From GCA-003244245 sp039924425 (GTDB lineage Bacteria; Actinomycetota; Actinomycetes; Mycobacteriales; Pseudonocardiaceae), in assembly GCA_039924425.1 (NCBI GenBank), contig JBDTAX010000088.1:1-61279 (forward strand): a DNA stretch of 61,279 nucleotides, read 5' to 3'. The translations under genes and the position numbers were made by a program. The notes under the pieces were generated by a model. The model made no database searches and was not told the DNA's origin. It was given only the letters and a program-made list of their open reading frames with translations. Shown here in pieces: positions 8,573 to 17,482 of the stretch (within the stretch, counting starts at the first letter, position 1; each line of letters starts with the position of its first letter).

Positions 8573-8766
8573 TTCGCTCCGCGCCGCCTAGACCATGTGG
8601 CGCCATCTCGCGGTTATTCGGACCGCCGGGAGCCTAGGAATACCGCAGTGCTGAGCTGGAAACCTCACGCGACGCGGTGCAGGCGAAGAGGCCAGCACGC
8701 CGGACAGCCCGGCGAGCGACCCCCGGGGCCGGGGCGGCAGCGACGGCCCGGACAGGGACCGACGAC

Positions 8767-9897
8767 ATGACAACACTAGCCACTCCCGCCGCCGCGCAGC
8801 GGCTGCGCATCGCGATGATCGCCCCGCCGTACTTTCCCGTGCCCCCGCCGGCCTACGGCGGAGTGGAGGCGGTCGTCGCCGATCTGGTAGACGCCCTGGT
8901 CGACCGAGGACATCACCTCACCCTCATCGGGGCCGGTCAACCCGGCACCCGGGCCCAGCGGTTCCTCGCCAGCTGCGACGTCCCGCCAGCGGAGCGACTC
9001 GGCGAACCGCTGCCCGAGATGGCGCACGCGGCATACGTCGCGCGCGCCCTCGAGCGGTGCGACGTCGACATCGTGCACGACCACACGCTGGCCGGCCCAC
9101 TCCTAGCCCGCGGCCGGCTGACCCCGACCGTGGTCACCCTGCACGGGCCGGTCGACGGTGAACGGGGCTGCTACTACCGAGCGCTCGGTGACACGGTGCG
9201 CCTGGTGGCCATCTCCAATGCCCAGCGGGCCATCGCGCCGAATTTGCCGTGGATAGGGACCGTGCACAACGCGATACAGGCCGACACATTCCCGTTCCGG
9301 GCCGTCAAGGAGAACTTCGCGCTGTTCCTCGGGCGCTTTCACCCGGAGAAGGCGCCGCACCTGGCCATCGAGGCGGCTCGAGCCGCTGGGTTGCCGATCG
9401 TACTAGCGGGCAAGTGCAGCGAACCGGTGGAACGCGCCTACTTCGCCCGGGAGATCGCACCCCGGCTCGGACCCGACGCCACCCTGTTCGGCGTCGCCGA
9501 CGCCGCCGCCAAGCGAGATCTGTTCGCCCGGGCCGCCTGCTTGATCTTCCCGATCCGCTGGGACGAACCCTTCGGCTTGGTGATGGTCGAGGCGATGGCC
9601 TGCGGCACCCCTGTCGTGGCACTGCGGCGCGGCGCCGTGCCCGAGATTGTCGTCTCCGGCCGGACGGGCATCATCGTCGATCACCCGAGCGAGCTCGCGG
9701 GTGCCATCACGCAGGCCCGCGCCCTGGACCCGGCCGCCTGCCGAGCGCACGTCGAGACCAACTTCACCGTCCAGGCGATGGCCGCCGGTTATGAAGCCAC
9801 CTATCGGCGGGCGCTGGCCGAGATCACCGAGACACCTCGGTTGGCTCAGCCCAGATCGCTACTGCCCAAGGCAGCTGGGGCGTGGGTGAGCCGGTAG
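8767..9897 (+). CDS. glycosyltransferase family 4
   Basis: This 376-residue GT-B enzyme has an N-terminal Rossmann half (RIAMIAPPYFPVPPPAYGG, the glycine loop of GT4 enzymes) and a C-terminal half with FLGRFHPEKAPHLAIEAA, PIRWDEPFGLVMVEAM (the EX7E motif) and CGTPVVALRRGAVPEIV. It transfers a sugar from a nucleotide donor with retention; acceptor and donor are not evident. The ATG at 8767 has an AGGGAC-type site upstream. The longer frame from 8677 encodes only an arginine-rich low-complexity leader and is rejected. Its 3' end overlaps the convergent YdcF-family gene by about 50 bp. The roughly 190-bp gap upstream (8573-8766) shows no gene. Confidence 0.88.
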   Translation: MTTLATPAAAQRLRIAMIAPPYFPVPPPAYGGVEAVVADLVDALVDRGHHLTLIGAGQPGTRAQRFLASCDVPPAERLGEPLPEMAHAAYVARALERCDVDIVHDHTLAGPLLARGRLTPTVVTLHGPVDGERGCYYRALGDTVRLVAISNAQRAIAPNLPWIGTVHNAIQADTFPFRAVKENFALFLGRFHPEKAPHLAIEAARAAGLPIVLAGKCSEPVERAYFAREIAPRLGPDATLFGVADAAAKRDLFARAACLIFPIRWDEPFGLVMVEAMACGTPVVALRRGAVPEIVVSGRTGIIVDHPSELAGAITQARALDPAACRAHVETNFTVQAMAAGYEATYRRALAEITETPRLAQPRSLLPKAAGAWVSR

Positions 9898-10442
9898 TCC
9901 AGCAGCGCGGCGCTCTCCCGGAGGATGTAGCGGGCCTGGATGGTTCGGGTCGCCACGATCGGACCGCTTCGGGTGGGTGAGGTCCAGGCGGCCAGCCCGA
10001 GGTCATCGGCCATCGTCCGGGACCGCAACGAGTGCCAGGGATCGCTGACGATCACCGCTGTGCGCCAGCCCGCGCTCGCCGCGCGCCGGGCCACCGCGCG
10101 CAGGCTCTCCAGGGTGTCCCGGCCCTGCCCGATCGGCACCACGGCGGCCTGGGGAATCCCATAGCGGGTGAGGTAGTTGCGGCCAGCTTCGGCCTCGGTG
10201 TAGGTGTCACCGGGCCGTCGGCCACCGACCGTGACGATCACCGGCGCGACCCCGTCGCGCCACAACCGAGCGGCGTGGTCCAACCGGGAACCCAGCACCG
10301 CCGACGGTGTGCCGTCGTACTGGGCCGCGCCCAGCACCACCAGGATGTCGGCCTTGGCGCGGTCGTCAACCCGCGCCACCTGCCACACCCGGAACATCGT
10401 GCCGCCGAGAACCAGGGCACCCACCAGCACCGCGCCCAGCAC
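9846..10442 (-). CDS. YdcF/SanA-like (DUF218) protein
   Basis: This protein of about 198 residues has one N-terminal membrane segment (GAVLVGALVLGGTMF) and a DUF218 domain: ADILVVLGAAQYDGTPSAVLGSR, then VIVTVGG, EAEAGRNYL, DTLESL and AVIVSDPWHSLRS. DUF218 proteins are linked to cell-envelope functions and vancomycin sensitivity (SanA), with undefined chemistry. The annotated GTG at 10442 begins inside the predicted helix. The frame is open further upstream into glyS, so the true start may be slightly earlier. It lies just downstream of glyS on the same strand and overlaps the GT4 gene tail to tail. Confidence 0.75.
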   Translation of the reverse strand: MLGAVLVGALVLGGTMFRVWQVARVDDRAKADILVVLGAAQYDGTPSAVLGSRLDHAARLWRDGVAPVIVTVGGRRPGDTYTEAEAGRNYLTRYGIPQAAVVPIGQGRDTLESLRAVARRAASAGWRTAVIVSDPWHSLRSRTMADDLGLAAWTSPTRSGPIVATRTIQARYILRESAALLDYRLTHAPAALGSSDLG

Positions 10443-10501
10443 CAGCCGGATCAGCCCGATCGACAGCGCCGACCGGGCTGATCCGGATCGGGCGGGGCGG
10501 T

Positions 10502-11890
10502 TCAGCAGCCGACCAGGCGAGTCGCCAGATAGGACTCGACCTGGTCCATCGCGACCCGCTCCTGGCTCATGGTGTCCCGCTCGCGCACCGTCACGGCGTG
10601 GTCGGTCAGCGAGTCGAAGTCCACCGTCACGCAGAACGGGGTGCCGATCTCGTCCTGCCGGCGGTACCGGCGGCCGATCGCACCCGCGTCGTCGAAGTCG
10701 ACGTTCCAGTGCCGGCGCAGCGCCGCGGCAAGCTCCCGGGCCTGGGGGGACAGCTCGGCGTTGCGTGACAGCGGCAGCACCGCGACCTTCACCGGGGCCA
10801 ACCGGCGGTCCAGCCTGAGCACCACGCGGCGGTCCACCCCGCCTTTGGCGTTGGGCGCTTCATCCTCCGCGTAGGCCTCCAGCAGGAACGCCATCATCGG
10901 GCGTCCCACGCCGGCGGCGGGCTCGATCACATAGGGCCGGTAGCGGGAGTCGGTGGCCTGGTCGTAGTAGGACAGGTCGACTCCGGAGTGCTGAGAATGC
11001 GTGGTCAGATCGAAGTCGGTGCGGTTGGCGATGCCTTCCAGCTCTCCCCACTGCTGACCGGAGGAGAAGCCGAATCGGTATTCCACGTCCACGGTCCGCT
11101 TGGAGTAGTGCGAGAGCTTCTCTTTTGGATGCTCGTACTGCCGCAGGTTGTCCCGGTTGATGCCCAAGTCGACGTACCAGTCGGTCCGGGTGTCGATCCA
11201 GTACTGGTGCCACCGCTCGTCGGTGCCCGGCTCGACGAAGAACTCCATCTCCATCTGTTCGAACTCGCGGGTGCGGAAGATGAAGTTGCCCGGGGTGATC
11301 TCGTTGCGGAAGCTCTTGCCGATCTGCCCGATGCCGAACGGCGGCTTCTTGCGAGCGGACATGACCACATTCTGGAAGTTGACGAAGATGCCCTGCGCGG
11401 TCTCCGGGCGCAGGTAATGCACACCGTCCTCGGAATCCACCGGGCCGAGGTGCGTCTTGAGCATCATGTTGAACTCACGCGGTTCGGTGTATTCGCCGCG
11501 GGTGCCGCAGTTCGGGCACGGCACATCCGACAGGTCACCCTCCAGCGTGGCCTTGCCGGTGCGTTGGGTGTAGTCCTCCGCGAGCTGATCGGCCCGGAAT
11601 CGCTTGTGGCAGCTCTGGCACTCCACCAGTGGGTCGTGAAAGGCCTGCACGTGACCCGAGGCGACCCACACCTGGCGGGGCAGGATCACCGCGGAGTCCA
11701 GGCCGACGACGTCGTCCCGGCCGGTGACCATCGCGCGCCACCACTGGCGCTTGATGTTCTCCTTGAGTTCCACGCCGAGCGGGCCGTAATCCCAGGCGGA
11801 GCGGGTTCCACCGTAGATCTCCCCACTCGGGAACACGAAGCCCCGACGCTTGCACAAGCTGACGACAGTCTCGATGCGATCCGCGGGCAC
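10502..11890 (-). CDS. glyS: glycyl-tRNA synthetase (alpha2 type)
   Basis: This 462-residue class II aminoacyl-tRNA synthetase charges tRNA-Gly. It has motif 1 and glycine-type insertions (GFVFPSGEIYGGTRSAWDYG), motif 2 (FRNEITPGNFIFRTREFEQMEM), the glycine pocket, a zinc-like insertion (CQSC...CPNC), motif 3 (GVGRPMMAFLLEAY) and a C-terminal anticodon-binding domain ending at residue 462. The GTG at 11890 is chosen because AGGAG lies about 8 nt upstream; a longer frame to 11932 adds a non-conserved leader. It matches the mycobacterial glyS position (Rv2357c) next to smtB-zur, confirming core synteny. Confidence 0.96.
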   Translation of the reverse strand: MPADRIETVVSLCKRRGFVFPSGEIYGGTRSAWDYGPLGVELKENIKRQWWRAMVTGRDDVVGLDSAVILPRQVWVASGHVQAFHDPLVECQSCHKRFRADQLAEDYTQRTGKATLEGDLSDVPCPNCGTRGEYTEPREFNMMLKTHLGPVDSEDGVHYLRPETAQGIFVNFQNVVMSARKKPPFGIGQIGKSFRNEITPGNFIFRTREFEQMEMEFFVEPGTDERWHQYWIDTRTDWYVDLGINRDNLRQYEHPKEKLSHYSKRTVDVEYRFGFSSGQQWGELEGIANRTDFDLTTHSQHSGVDLSYYDQATDSRYRPYVIEPAAGVGRPMMAFLLEAYAEDEAPNAKGGVDRRVVLRLDRRLAPVKVAVLPLSRNAELSPQARELAAALRRHWNVDFDDAGAIGRRYRRQDEIGTPFCVTVDFDSLTDHAVTVRERDTMSQERVAMDQVESYLATRLVGC

Positions 11891-11936
11891 TGGGGAGCTC
11901 CTGGTGGGTTGTTGCGCCGGTCGCGCCCACATTAGC

Positions 11937-12018
11937 GGCCGCTGTGCCTACCATGGTCGGGCCGGTCCTGATAGGCACTGCGGCCGGGCGTGCCAGTGCC
12001 CGAGACTGACAGTGCCCG
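11937..12018. promoter_or_regulatory. operator-like repeats in the glyS/smtB divergent region
   Basis: A 14-bp inverted repeat with one mismatch (GGCCGCTGTGCCTA at 11937-11950 and its near complement at 11972-11985) is followed by further copies of the same core. GGCACTG at 11974 faces CAGTGCC at 11994, and the direct repeat CAGTGCCCG occurs at 11994-12002 and 12010-12018. The cluster lies 40-120 bp upstream of smtB and upstream of glyS, where autoregulation would act. SmtB and Zur are the obvious candidate ligands (inference), but the motif is not the classical AT-rich SmtB operator. Confidence 0.4.
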
Positions 12019-12057
12019 GCGGACCGGGATCGCGACAGGGAAGCGAGGCGGACGGCC

Positions 12058-12444
12058 ATGGCGGGTGTCACCGCAGGCCCAGCAGCGGGACCAATAGCGG
12101 GCCCAGCCCTCGAGGAGGAGCATTCGCCCGGTCGACCGGTTCCCGGCCCGGCGGCGACCCGCCCCCGGGCGACTCTGGTGGCGGCTGGCGAGCTGCTGCG
12201 AGCGCTGTCCGCGCCGGTGCGGATCGCCATCGTGCTGCAGCTACGCGACAGCGAGCGCTGCGTCCACGAGCTGGTCGACGCGCTGGGCGTCACCCAGCCG
12301 TTGATCAGCCAGCACCTGCGAGTGCTCAAATCCGCCGGGGTGGTGGACGGCGAGCGGCACGGTCGGGAGGTCCTCTACCGGCTGGTCGACGAGCACCTGT
12401 CGCACATCGTGGTGGATGCCGTCACCCACGTGGAGGAGGAATGA
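12058..12444 (+). CDS. smtB: ArsR/SmtB-family zinc-sensing repressor
   Basis: This 128-residue winged-helix regulator has a Pro/Ala-rich N-terminus, LLRALSAPVRIAIVLQL, the recognition region VTQPLISQHLRVLKSAGVV and the wing GREVLYRLVD. The last helix carries D-x-H...H-x-x-E (DEHLSHIVVDAVTHVEEE) with the spacing of the alpha5 zinc site of SmtB, so Zn(II) is the likely effector. ATGA overlap with the following zur gene reproduces the mycobacterial smtB-zur operon (Rv2358-Rv2359), in which apo-SmtB represses the pair (established knowledge). It probably works as one of two stacked zinc sensors. Confidence 0.9.
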   Translation: MAGVTAGPAAGPIAGPALEEEHSPGRPVPGPAATRPRATLVAAGELLRALSAPVRIAIVLQLRDSERCVHELVDALGVTQPLISQHLRVLKSAGVVDGERHGREVLYRLVDEHLSHIVVDAVTHVEEE

Positions 12445-12869
12445 GCGCCGCACGTCCAGCTGGACCGGCACCCGGACCGACCCAGCGGCCGCGCTCCACC
12501 CGGCAGCGGACCGCGGTATCCCGGCTACTCGATGACACCGACGGCTTCCGGTCCGCCCAGGAGATCCACGAAAAACTGCGCCACCGTGGCGAGGGCATCG
12601 GCTTGACCACGGTATACCGCACCCTGCAGGCGTTGGCCGAGACTGGCGAGATCGACGTGCTGCGCACCACCAGCGGCGAGGCGCTCTACCGGCGTTGCTC
12701 GGCGCATCACCATCATCACCTCGTGTGCCGGCACTGTGGGCGCACGGTGGAGGTCGAGGGGCCGACCGTGGAACTGTGGGCCGAGCAGGTGGCCGACGAC
12801 CACGGCTTCACCGACATCGACCACACCGTGGAGATCTCCGGCCGCTGCGCCGACTGCGCGAACGCCTGA
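12441..12869 (+). CDS. zur: Fur-family zinc uptake regulator
   Basis: This 142-residue Fur-family repressor has an N-terminal winged helix (RQRTAVSRLLDD...RSAQEIHEKLR...GLTTVYRTLQAL), a His-rich loop (YRRCSAHHHHHLVCRHCG) and C-terminal metal sites including two CxxC pairs (CRHC and CADC) that hold the structural zinc. It overlaps smtB by ATGA and has TGGAGGAGG just upstream of the start. By position and sequence it is the FurB/Zur type rather than an iron Fur. Zur represses zinc uptake and alternative ribosomal-protein genes when zinc is replete (family knowledge). Confidence 0.9.
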   Translation: MSAARPAGPAPGPTQRPRSTRQRTAVSRLLDDTDGFRSAQEIHEKLRHRGEGIGLTTVYRTLQALAETGEIDVLRTTSGEALYRRCSAHHHHHLVCRHCGRTVEVEGPTVELWAEQVADDHGFTDIDHTVEISGRCADCANA

Positions 12870-12876
12870 GACCGGT

Positions 12877-13278
12877 TTATGACATAGCGAGCAACTCGCT
12901 GCGCACCTGGGAGGCCGCGGAGACCACCAGCATGAGCAGTGTGCCCAGTGGCACGGTGTCCAAGCCGGCCGCCGGGAACGCGTATCGCAGCGTCACGTCG
13001 GCCCCGCGCTCGGTACGGACCAGCCCCAGGGTGCCGAACAGGCCCTGCCCGGCGCGGGTGGCGATCCGCTCGGCCAGCTGGCCGTCGTCCGGAACGTCCC
13101 AGGCGACCACGCAGGTCAGGCTGAGCATCGCCAGGCCTTCGGCGAGTTCCACCGCCTGCACCGCGCAGGGCACCTCGCAGTGCCGCAAGCTCAGCGAGCC
13201 GTCGGTGTCCACCGTGACGTCCTGATAACGCTCCAGCGCCGTGCGGGCGGTATCAAGCAACTCCCGGGTGTGGCTCAC
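12877..13278 (-). CDS. conserved hypothetical protein (Rv2360c-position)
   Basis: This 133-residue protein has no catalytic motif I recognise. It contains SLSLRHCEVPCAVQAVELAEGLAMLSLTCVVAWDVP and a C-terminal hydrophobic stretch (PLGTLLMLVVSAASQ), and is likely an alpha/beta single-domain cytoplasmic protein. The GTG at 13278 overlaps the uppS stop (GTGA) and has AGGAGG 8 nt upstream, which settles the start. In mycobacteria an unnamed gene holds the same place between zur and uppS, so it is a conserved member of this neighbourhood. The function is unknown. Confidence 0.8.
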   Translation of the reverse strand: MSHTRELLDTARTALERYQDVTVDTDGSLSLRHCEVPCAVQAVELAEGLAMLSLTCVVAWDVPDDGQLAERIATRAGQGLFGTLGLVRTERGADVTLRYAFPAAGLDTVPLGTLLMLVVSAASQVRSELLAMS

Positions 13279-14090
13279 CGGATCGTCCTCCTGGAGAGTG
13301 TGGTGTCGACGGGTAGGGCACGGCCGAACCGGCGGTCCCGGGCGGCGTAGACCTCGCAGGCCCGCCACAGATCCCGGCGGTCGAAGTCGGGGAACAGGAC
13401 GTCCTGGAACACCAGCTCCGCGTAGGCGGCCTGCCAGATCAGAAAGTTGGAGGTGCGCTGCTCGCCCGAAGGCCGCAGGAACAGGTCGACATCGGGCATG
13501 TCCGGCTCGTCCAGATGGCGGGCCAGCATCCGCTCGTCGACCCGCTCCGGGTCGATCTCACCGCGGGCCGCCCGACGGGCCACCTCGCGCGCCGCGTCGG
13601 CGATCTCGGCGCGACCGCCGTAGTTCACGCACATGGTCAGGGTCAGCACGTCGTTGGCCGCGGTCAGCTTCTCGGCGACCTCGAGCTCCCGGATCACGCT
13701 GCGCCACAACCGCGGCTGGCGCCCAGCCCAGCGCACTTGCACGCCCAGTTCGTGCATCTGATCCCGGCGGCGGCGGATGACGTCGCGGTTGAAGCCCATC
13801 AGGAAACGCACTTCCTCGGGGCTGCGTCGCCAGTTCTCGGTGGAGAACGCATACACCGACAACCACCGCACGCCCAGCTCGATGCAGCCGGACACGACGT
13901 CCAGCAGCACGGCCTCGCCCCGGCGGTGGCCCTCGGTGCGGGGCAGCCCACGCTGCTGCGCCCACCGCCCATTGCCATCCATCACCAGCGCCACATGCTG
14001 AGGCACCCGCCCAGCGGGAATCACCGGCGGCCGCACCCCAGACACATGCGGATCAGGCACCCGCACCACACTCAACACCTCCCACCCCAT
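13275..14090 (-). CDS. uppS: isoprenyl transferase (polyprenyl diphosphate synthase, cis)
   Basis: This 271-residue cis-prenyltransferase condenses isopentenyl diphosphate onto an allylic primer to make the long-chain lipid carrier for the cell wall. It has the signature HVALVMDGNGRWAQQRGLPR with the catalytic Asp, then GHRRGEAV, SVYAFSTENWRR, LTMCVNYGGRAEI and DLFLRPSGEQRTSNFLIWQ. Length is normal. It is coupled at its 3' end to the hypothetical gene by a GTGA overlap and follows recO on the same strand. In Mycobacterium the enzyme in this position makes decaprenyl diphosphate. Chain length here is not visible. Confidence 0.95.
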   Translation of the reverse strand: MGWEVLSVVRVPDPHVSGVRPPVIPAGRVPQHVALVMDGNGRWAQQRGLPRTEGHRRGEAVLLDVVSGCIELGVRWLSVYAFSTENWRRSPEEVRFLMGFNRDVIRRRRDQMHELGVQVRWAGRQPRLWRSVIRELEVAEKLTAANDVLTLTMCVNYGGRAEIADAAREVARRAARGEIDPERVDERMLARHLDEPDMPDVDLFLRPSGEQRTSNFLIWQAAYAELVFQDVLFPDFDRRDLWRACEVYAARDRRFGRALPVDTTLSRRTIR

Positions 14091-14097
14091 CCTGCCG

Positions 14098-14169
14098 CCT
14101 TCGCATTCAGCGGGCTCAGCGGGGCTACAGGCGGTCAGATAACCCCGTTGAGCCCGCTGAATGCGAAGG
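14098..14169. terminator. 27-bp inverted repeat overlapping the recO stop codon
   Basis: The arms 14098-14124 and 14143-14169 pair over 27 bp with one G-T wobble (left arm begins CCTTCGCATTCAGCGGG), around an 18-nt loop. The recO stop (14125-14127) lies in the loop, so the last recO codons form part of the stem. The structure could end or attenuate recO transcription before uppS, or could be a dispersed palindromic element that landed at the gene end. There is no T-tract on either strand. Confidence 0.6.
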
Positions 14170-14898
14170 GGGGCGTTCGATGAGGGGGAGGGAGCGGAGG
14201 TTGCGTTCTAGGTGGTATTGGAGGTGGGCGGCGACTAGGCCGCTTGCTTCGCGGGAGATCGCTGGCGGGGTGTGGTCGGCTTGGTGCCAGTTGCCGCGCT
14301 CTAGGGCGTTGAGCAGCTCCAGGGCCTGGGCGGACGGGGTGGCCGCGCCGGCCGGACGGCACCCGGGACAGACCACACCCCCGGCGGGAACGCTGAACGC
14401 TCGGTGCGGCCCCGCCGCGCCGCATCGAGCGCATTCGGTCAGCGCCGGCGCCCATCCGGCGGCGGCCATCGCGCGCAGCAGGAAAGCGTCGAGCACCAGG
14501 GGGGTCGCCCGCCGCCCGTCGGCCAGCGCCCGCAGCGCACCCACCACCAGCAGATACAGTCGTGGCACCGGGTCACCCTCCGCGCCCGCCAGCCGCTCGG
14601 CGGTCTCCAGCACCGCGCAGCCGGTGGTGTAGCGGCCGTAGTCGCCGACCAGCCGACAACCGAAGCCGTCGACCGTCTCGACCTGGGTGACGATGTCCAG
14701 TGTCCGCCCGCGGTGGAACTGCACGTCGACGTGCCCGAACGGTTCCAGCCGCGCGCCGAACCTCGATGAGGTGCGCCGCACACCCTTGGCCACCGCGCGC
14801 ACCGGGCCGTTGCGTCGAGTCAACAACGTGATGATGCGATCGGCTTCGCCCAATTTCTGCACCCGCAGCACCACCCCGGTGTCGCGGTACAGGTTCAC
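14125..14898 (-). CDS. recO: DNA repair protein RecO
   Basis: This 257-residue recombination mediator acts with RecF/RecR to load RecA on SSB-coated DNA. It has an OB-fold N-terminus (NLYRDTGVVLRVQKLGEADRI, LLTRRNGPVRAVAKGVRR), LEPFGHVDVQFHRGR, and a zinc finger (CARCGAAGPHRAF...VCPGC). The GTG at 14898 matches the family N-terminus; the frame extends further upstream without similarity. The C-terminus ends inside a long inverted repeat. It precedes uppS on the same strand, as in mycobacteria. The neighbour upstream is normally era, but here about 8 kb of accessory DNA intervenes. Confidence 0.92.
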   Translation of the reverse strand: MNLYRDTGVVLRVQKLGEADRIITLLTRRNGPVRAVAKGVRRTSSRFGARLEPFGHVDVQFHRGRTLDIVTQVETVDGFGCRLVGDYGRYTTGCAVLETAERLAGAEGDPVPRLYLLVVGALRALADGRRATPLVLDAFLLRAMAAAGWAPALTECARCGAAGPHRAFSVPAGGVVCPGCRPAGAATPSAQALELLNALERGNWHQADHTPPAISREASGLVAAHLQYHLERNLRSLPLIERPPSHSAGSTGLSDRL

Positions 14899-15036
14899 CC
14901 GTCCATCGTCGCACCGCCGAGCCGCCAGGCGGACGCGACGCGCGGGGTATTCATCCCTCGTCAGCAGGGAGGACAATGCGGACAGGCGTCGCGGGCACGA
15001 TGGCGGAATCGACGCACAGCAACTGAGGAGACGCGG

Positions 15037-16056
<1,020 letters not shown>

Positions 16057-16202
16057 ACGCGGTGATCGGCGCCGTTTCCGGTGTGGTGCGCCCCCGTCAG
16101 CCGACCAGAGTCAGGAGCGTGTCGCCCACGCGGGAACCGCCGTGCAGGGTATGAAACCGCAGCAACAACGCGAAGGCCAAGCGCGTCGGCCTCCGTTTTC
16201 CC

Positions 16203-16646
16203 GTGACATGGTCGAGCACCCCAGAGGCGACTAGCGTGATCAGCGTGCCGACAGCCCTCGCCAGCGTGCCCCGGCTGAGCCGGTGGGTGGCTTTGGTGCT
16301 GGGTTTGGTGGCCATGCACCATCTCGTCGACCCCCACGGCACGGGGATGTCCGGCGGACCCGGCGGCATGACGATGCCGACCACACAGCTCGGCGACTGC
16401 TGCGGTCCCGCTCATCTCGCCGCGGGCCCAACGCAGCCCGAGCCCGACTCCGTGCCGATGTTGCACCTGTGCCTGGCAGTCCTCACCGGGATGGTGTTGC
16501 TGGCCGGGCTGGGTCTGGCCCGGTGCTCATCCCACTCAGCCGGGCGCTCCCGGCCACCCGGTGCCGCGGTGGGCGAGCGGTCGACCCGGCAACGCGCCCC
16601 GCCGACCGCCCTGCGCCTGTCCCGACTCGGTGTCCTTCGGCTGTGA
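16203..16646 (+). CDS. small His-rich membrane protein of the copper group (DUF6153-like)
   Basis: This hypothetical protein of about 147 residues (GTG at 16236 is an alternative start giving 136) has two hydrophobic helices, WVALVLGLVAMHHLVDPHG and MLHLCLAVLTGMVLLAGLGL, separated by a Met/His/Cys-bearing loop (GMSGGPGGMTMPT, DCCGPAH). The tail is basic. The composition suggests metal handling at the membrane, and similar small proteins accompany DUF305 lipoproteins in actinomycetes (family assignment tentative). It lies about 100 bp upstream of the DUF305 gene on the same strand, probably in one transcription unit. Confidence 0.5.
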   Translation: MTWSSTPEATSVISVPTALASVPRLSRWVALVLGLVAMHHLVDPHGTGMSGGPGGMTMPTTQLGDCCGPAHLAAGPTQPEPDSVPMLHLCLAVLTGMVLLAGLGLARCSSHSAGRSRPPGAAVGERSTRQRAPPTALRLSRLGVLRL

Positions 16647-16753
16647 CCGGCCGGCGCATCGCCTCTCACCGACGCGATGCCCTCGACTTGCCCGTCACAG
16701 CGTTTTCCCCCGTGCCTGCGGCACGGGGACTCAGCGAAGGAGACTGATCAGAC

Positions 16754-17356
16754 ATGCGTATCCACAGCGCCACCGCGGTACTTGCCGCGGTGGCCGCCGC
16801 CGGAGGACTACTCGCCGGCTGCGGCACCACCAGCACCAGTCCCGCCGACGCACCACCGGCGGCCAGCAGCGCCACCGGCGTCGGCCAGCAGCACAACCAG
16901 GCCGACACTACGTTCCTCCAGGGCATGATTCCCCACCACGCCCAAGCCATCGCGATGGCGCAGATGGCTCCCATCAAGGCGGCCTCCCCGCAGGTGAAAA
17001 CCCTCGCCGACCGCATCCAGACCGAGCAAGGCCCGCAGATCGCGCAGATGAGCGGCCTGCTTAGAAGCTGGGGCGCGGCCGTTCCCGCCACCAACCAAGG
17101 CATGGCCGGCATGCACGCTCAGATGCCAGGGATGATGAGCGATCAGCAGATGCGGCAGATGATGGCGTCCGCTGGTGCCGGTTTCGACCGGATGTTCCTA
17201 CAGATGATGATTACCCACCACCAGGGCGCGGTGACGATGTCCCACACCGAACTGGCCCAGGGCAGCAACCCCGCCGCCCGCCACCTCGCCCAACAAATCA
17301 TCACCGGGCAACAAGCCGAGATCAGCCAAATGCAGACCCTGCTCCAGCAGACGTAA
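16754..17356 (+). CDS. DUF305 family copper-binding-type lipoprotein
   Basis: This 200-residue lipoprotein has signal peptide and lipobox GGLLAGC (Cys about residue 23) and two DUF305 half-repeats: FLQGMIPHHAQAIAMAQMA and FLQMMITHHQGAVTMSHTEL. The His-His-x-x-Ala and Met-rich positions and the intervening GMAGMHAQMPGMMSDQQM segment fit copper binding at the outer face of the membrane. GAAGGAGA is about 8 nt upstream of ATG 16754. With the multicopper oxidase that follows, it is likely part of copper tolerance or oxidase metallation (inference from family and context). Confidence 0.88.
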   Translation: MRIHSATAVLAAVAAAGGLLAGCGTTSTSPADAPPAASSATGVGQQHNQADTTFLQGMIPHHAQAIAMAQMAPIKAASPQVKTLADRIQTEQGPQIAQMSGLLRSWGAAVPATNQGMAGMHAQMPGMMSDQQMRQMMASAGAGFDRMFLQMMITHHQGAVTMSHTELAQGSNPAARHLAQQIITGQQAEISQMQTLLQQT

Positions 17357-17482
17357 CCGGCACGACCAGCGGGTGGGCCGCGGCGGTCTTCCTCCCTGAT
17401 GTGGGAAGGTGGCCATCGTGTGCGAGGAGCCCGCGCATGAGGGTCGTGCGCGGCGCTGGAGGATGAGAGGGGCGAGGGAATC

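Noticed and set aside
8677..8766. Longer start for the GT4 glycosyltransferase
   Set aside because: The extension is an Arg/Ala-rich low-complexity stretch and the ATG at 8767 gives the normal GT4 N-terminus.
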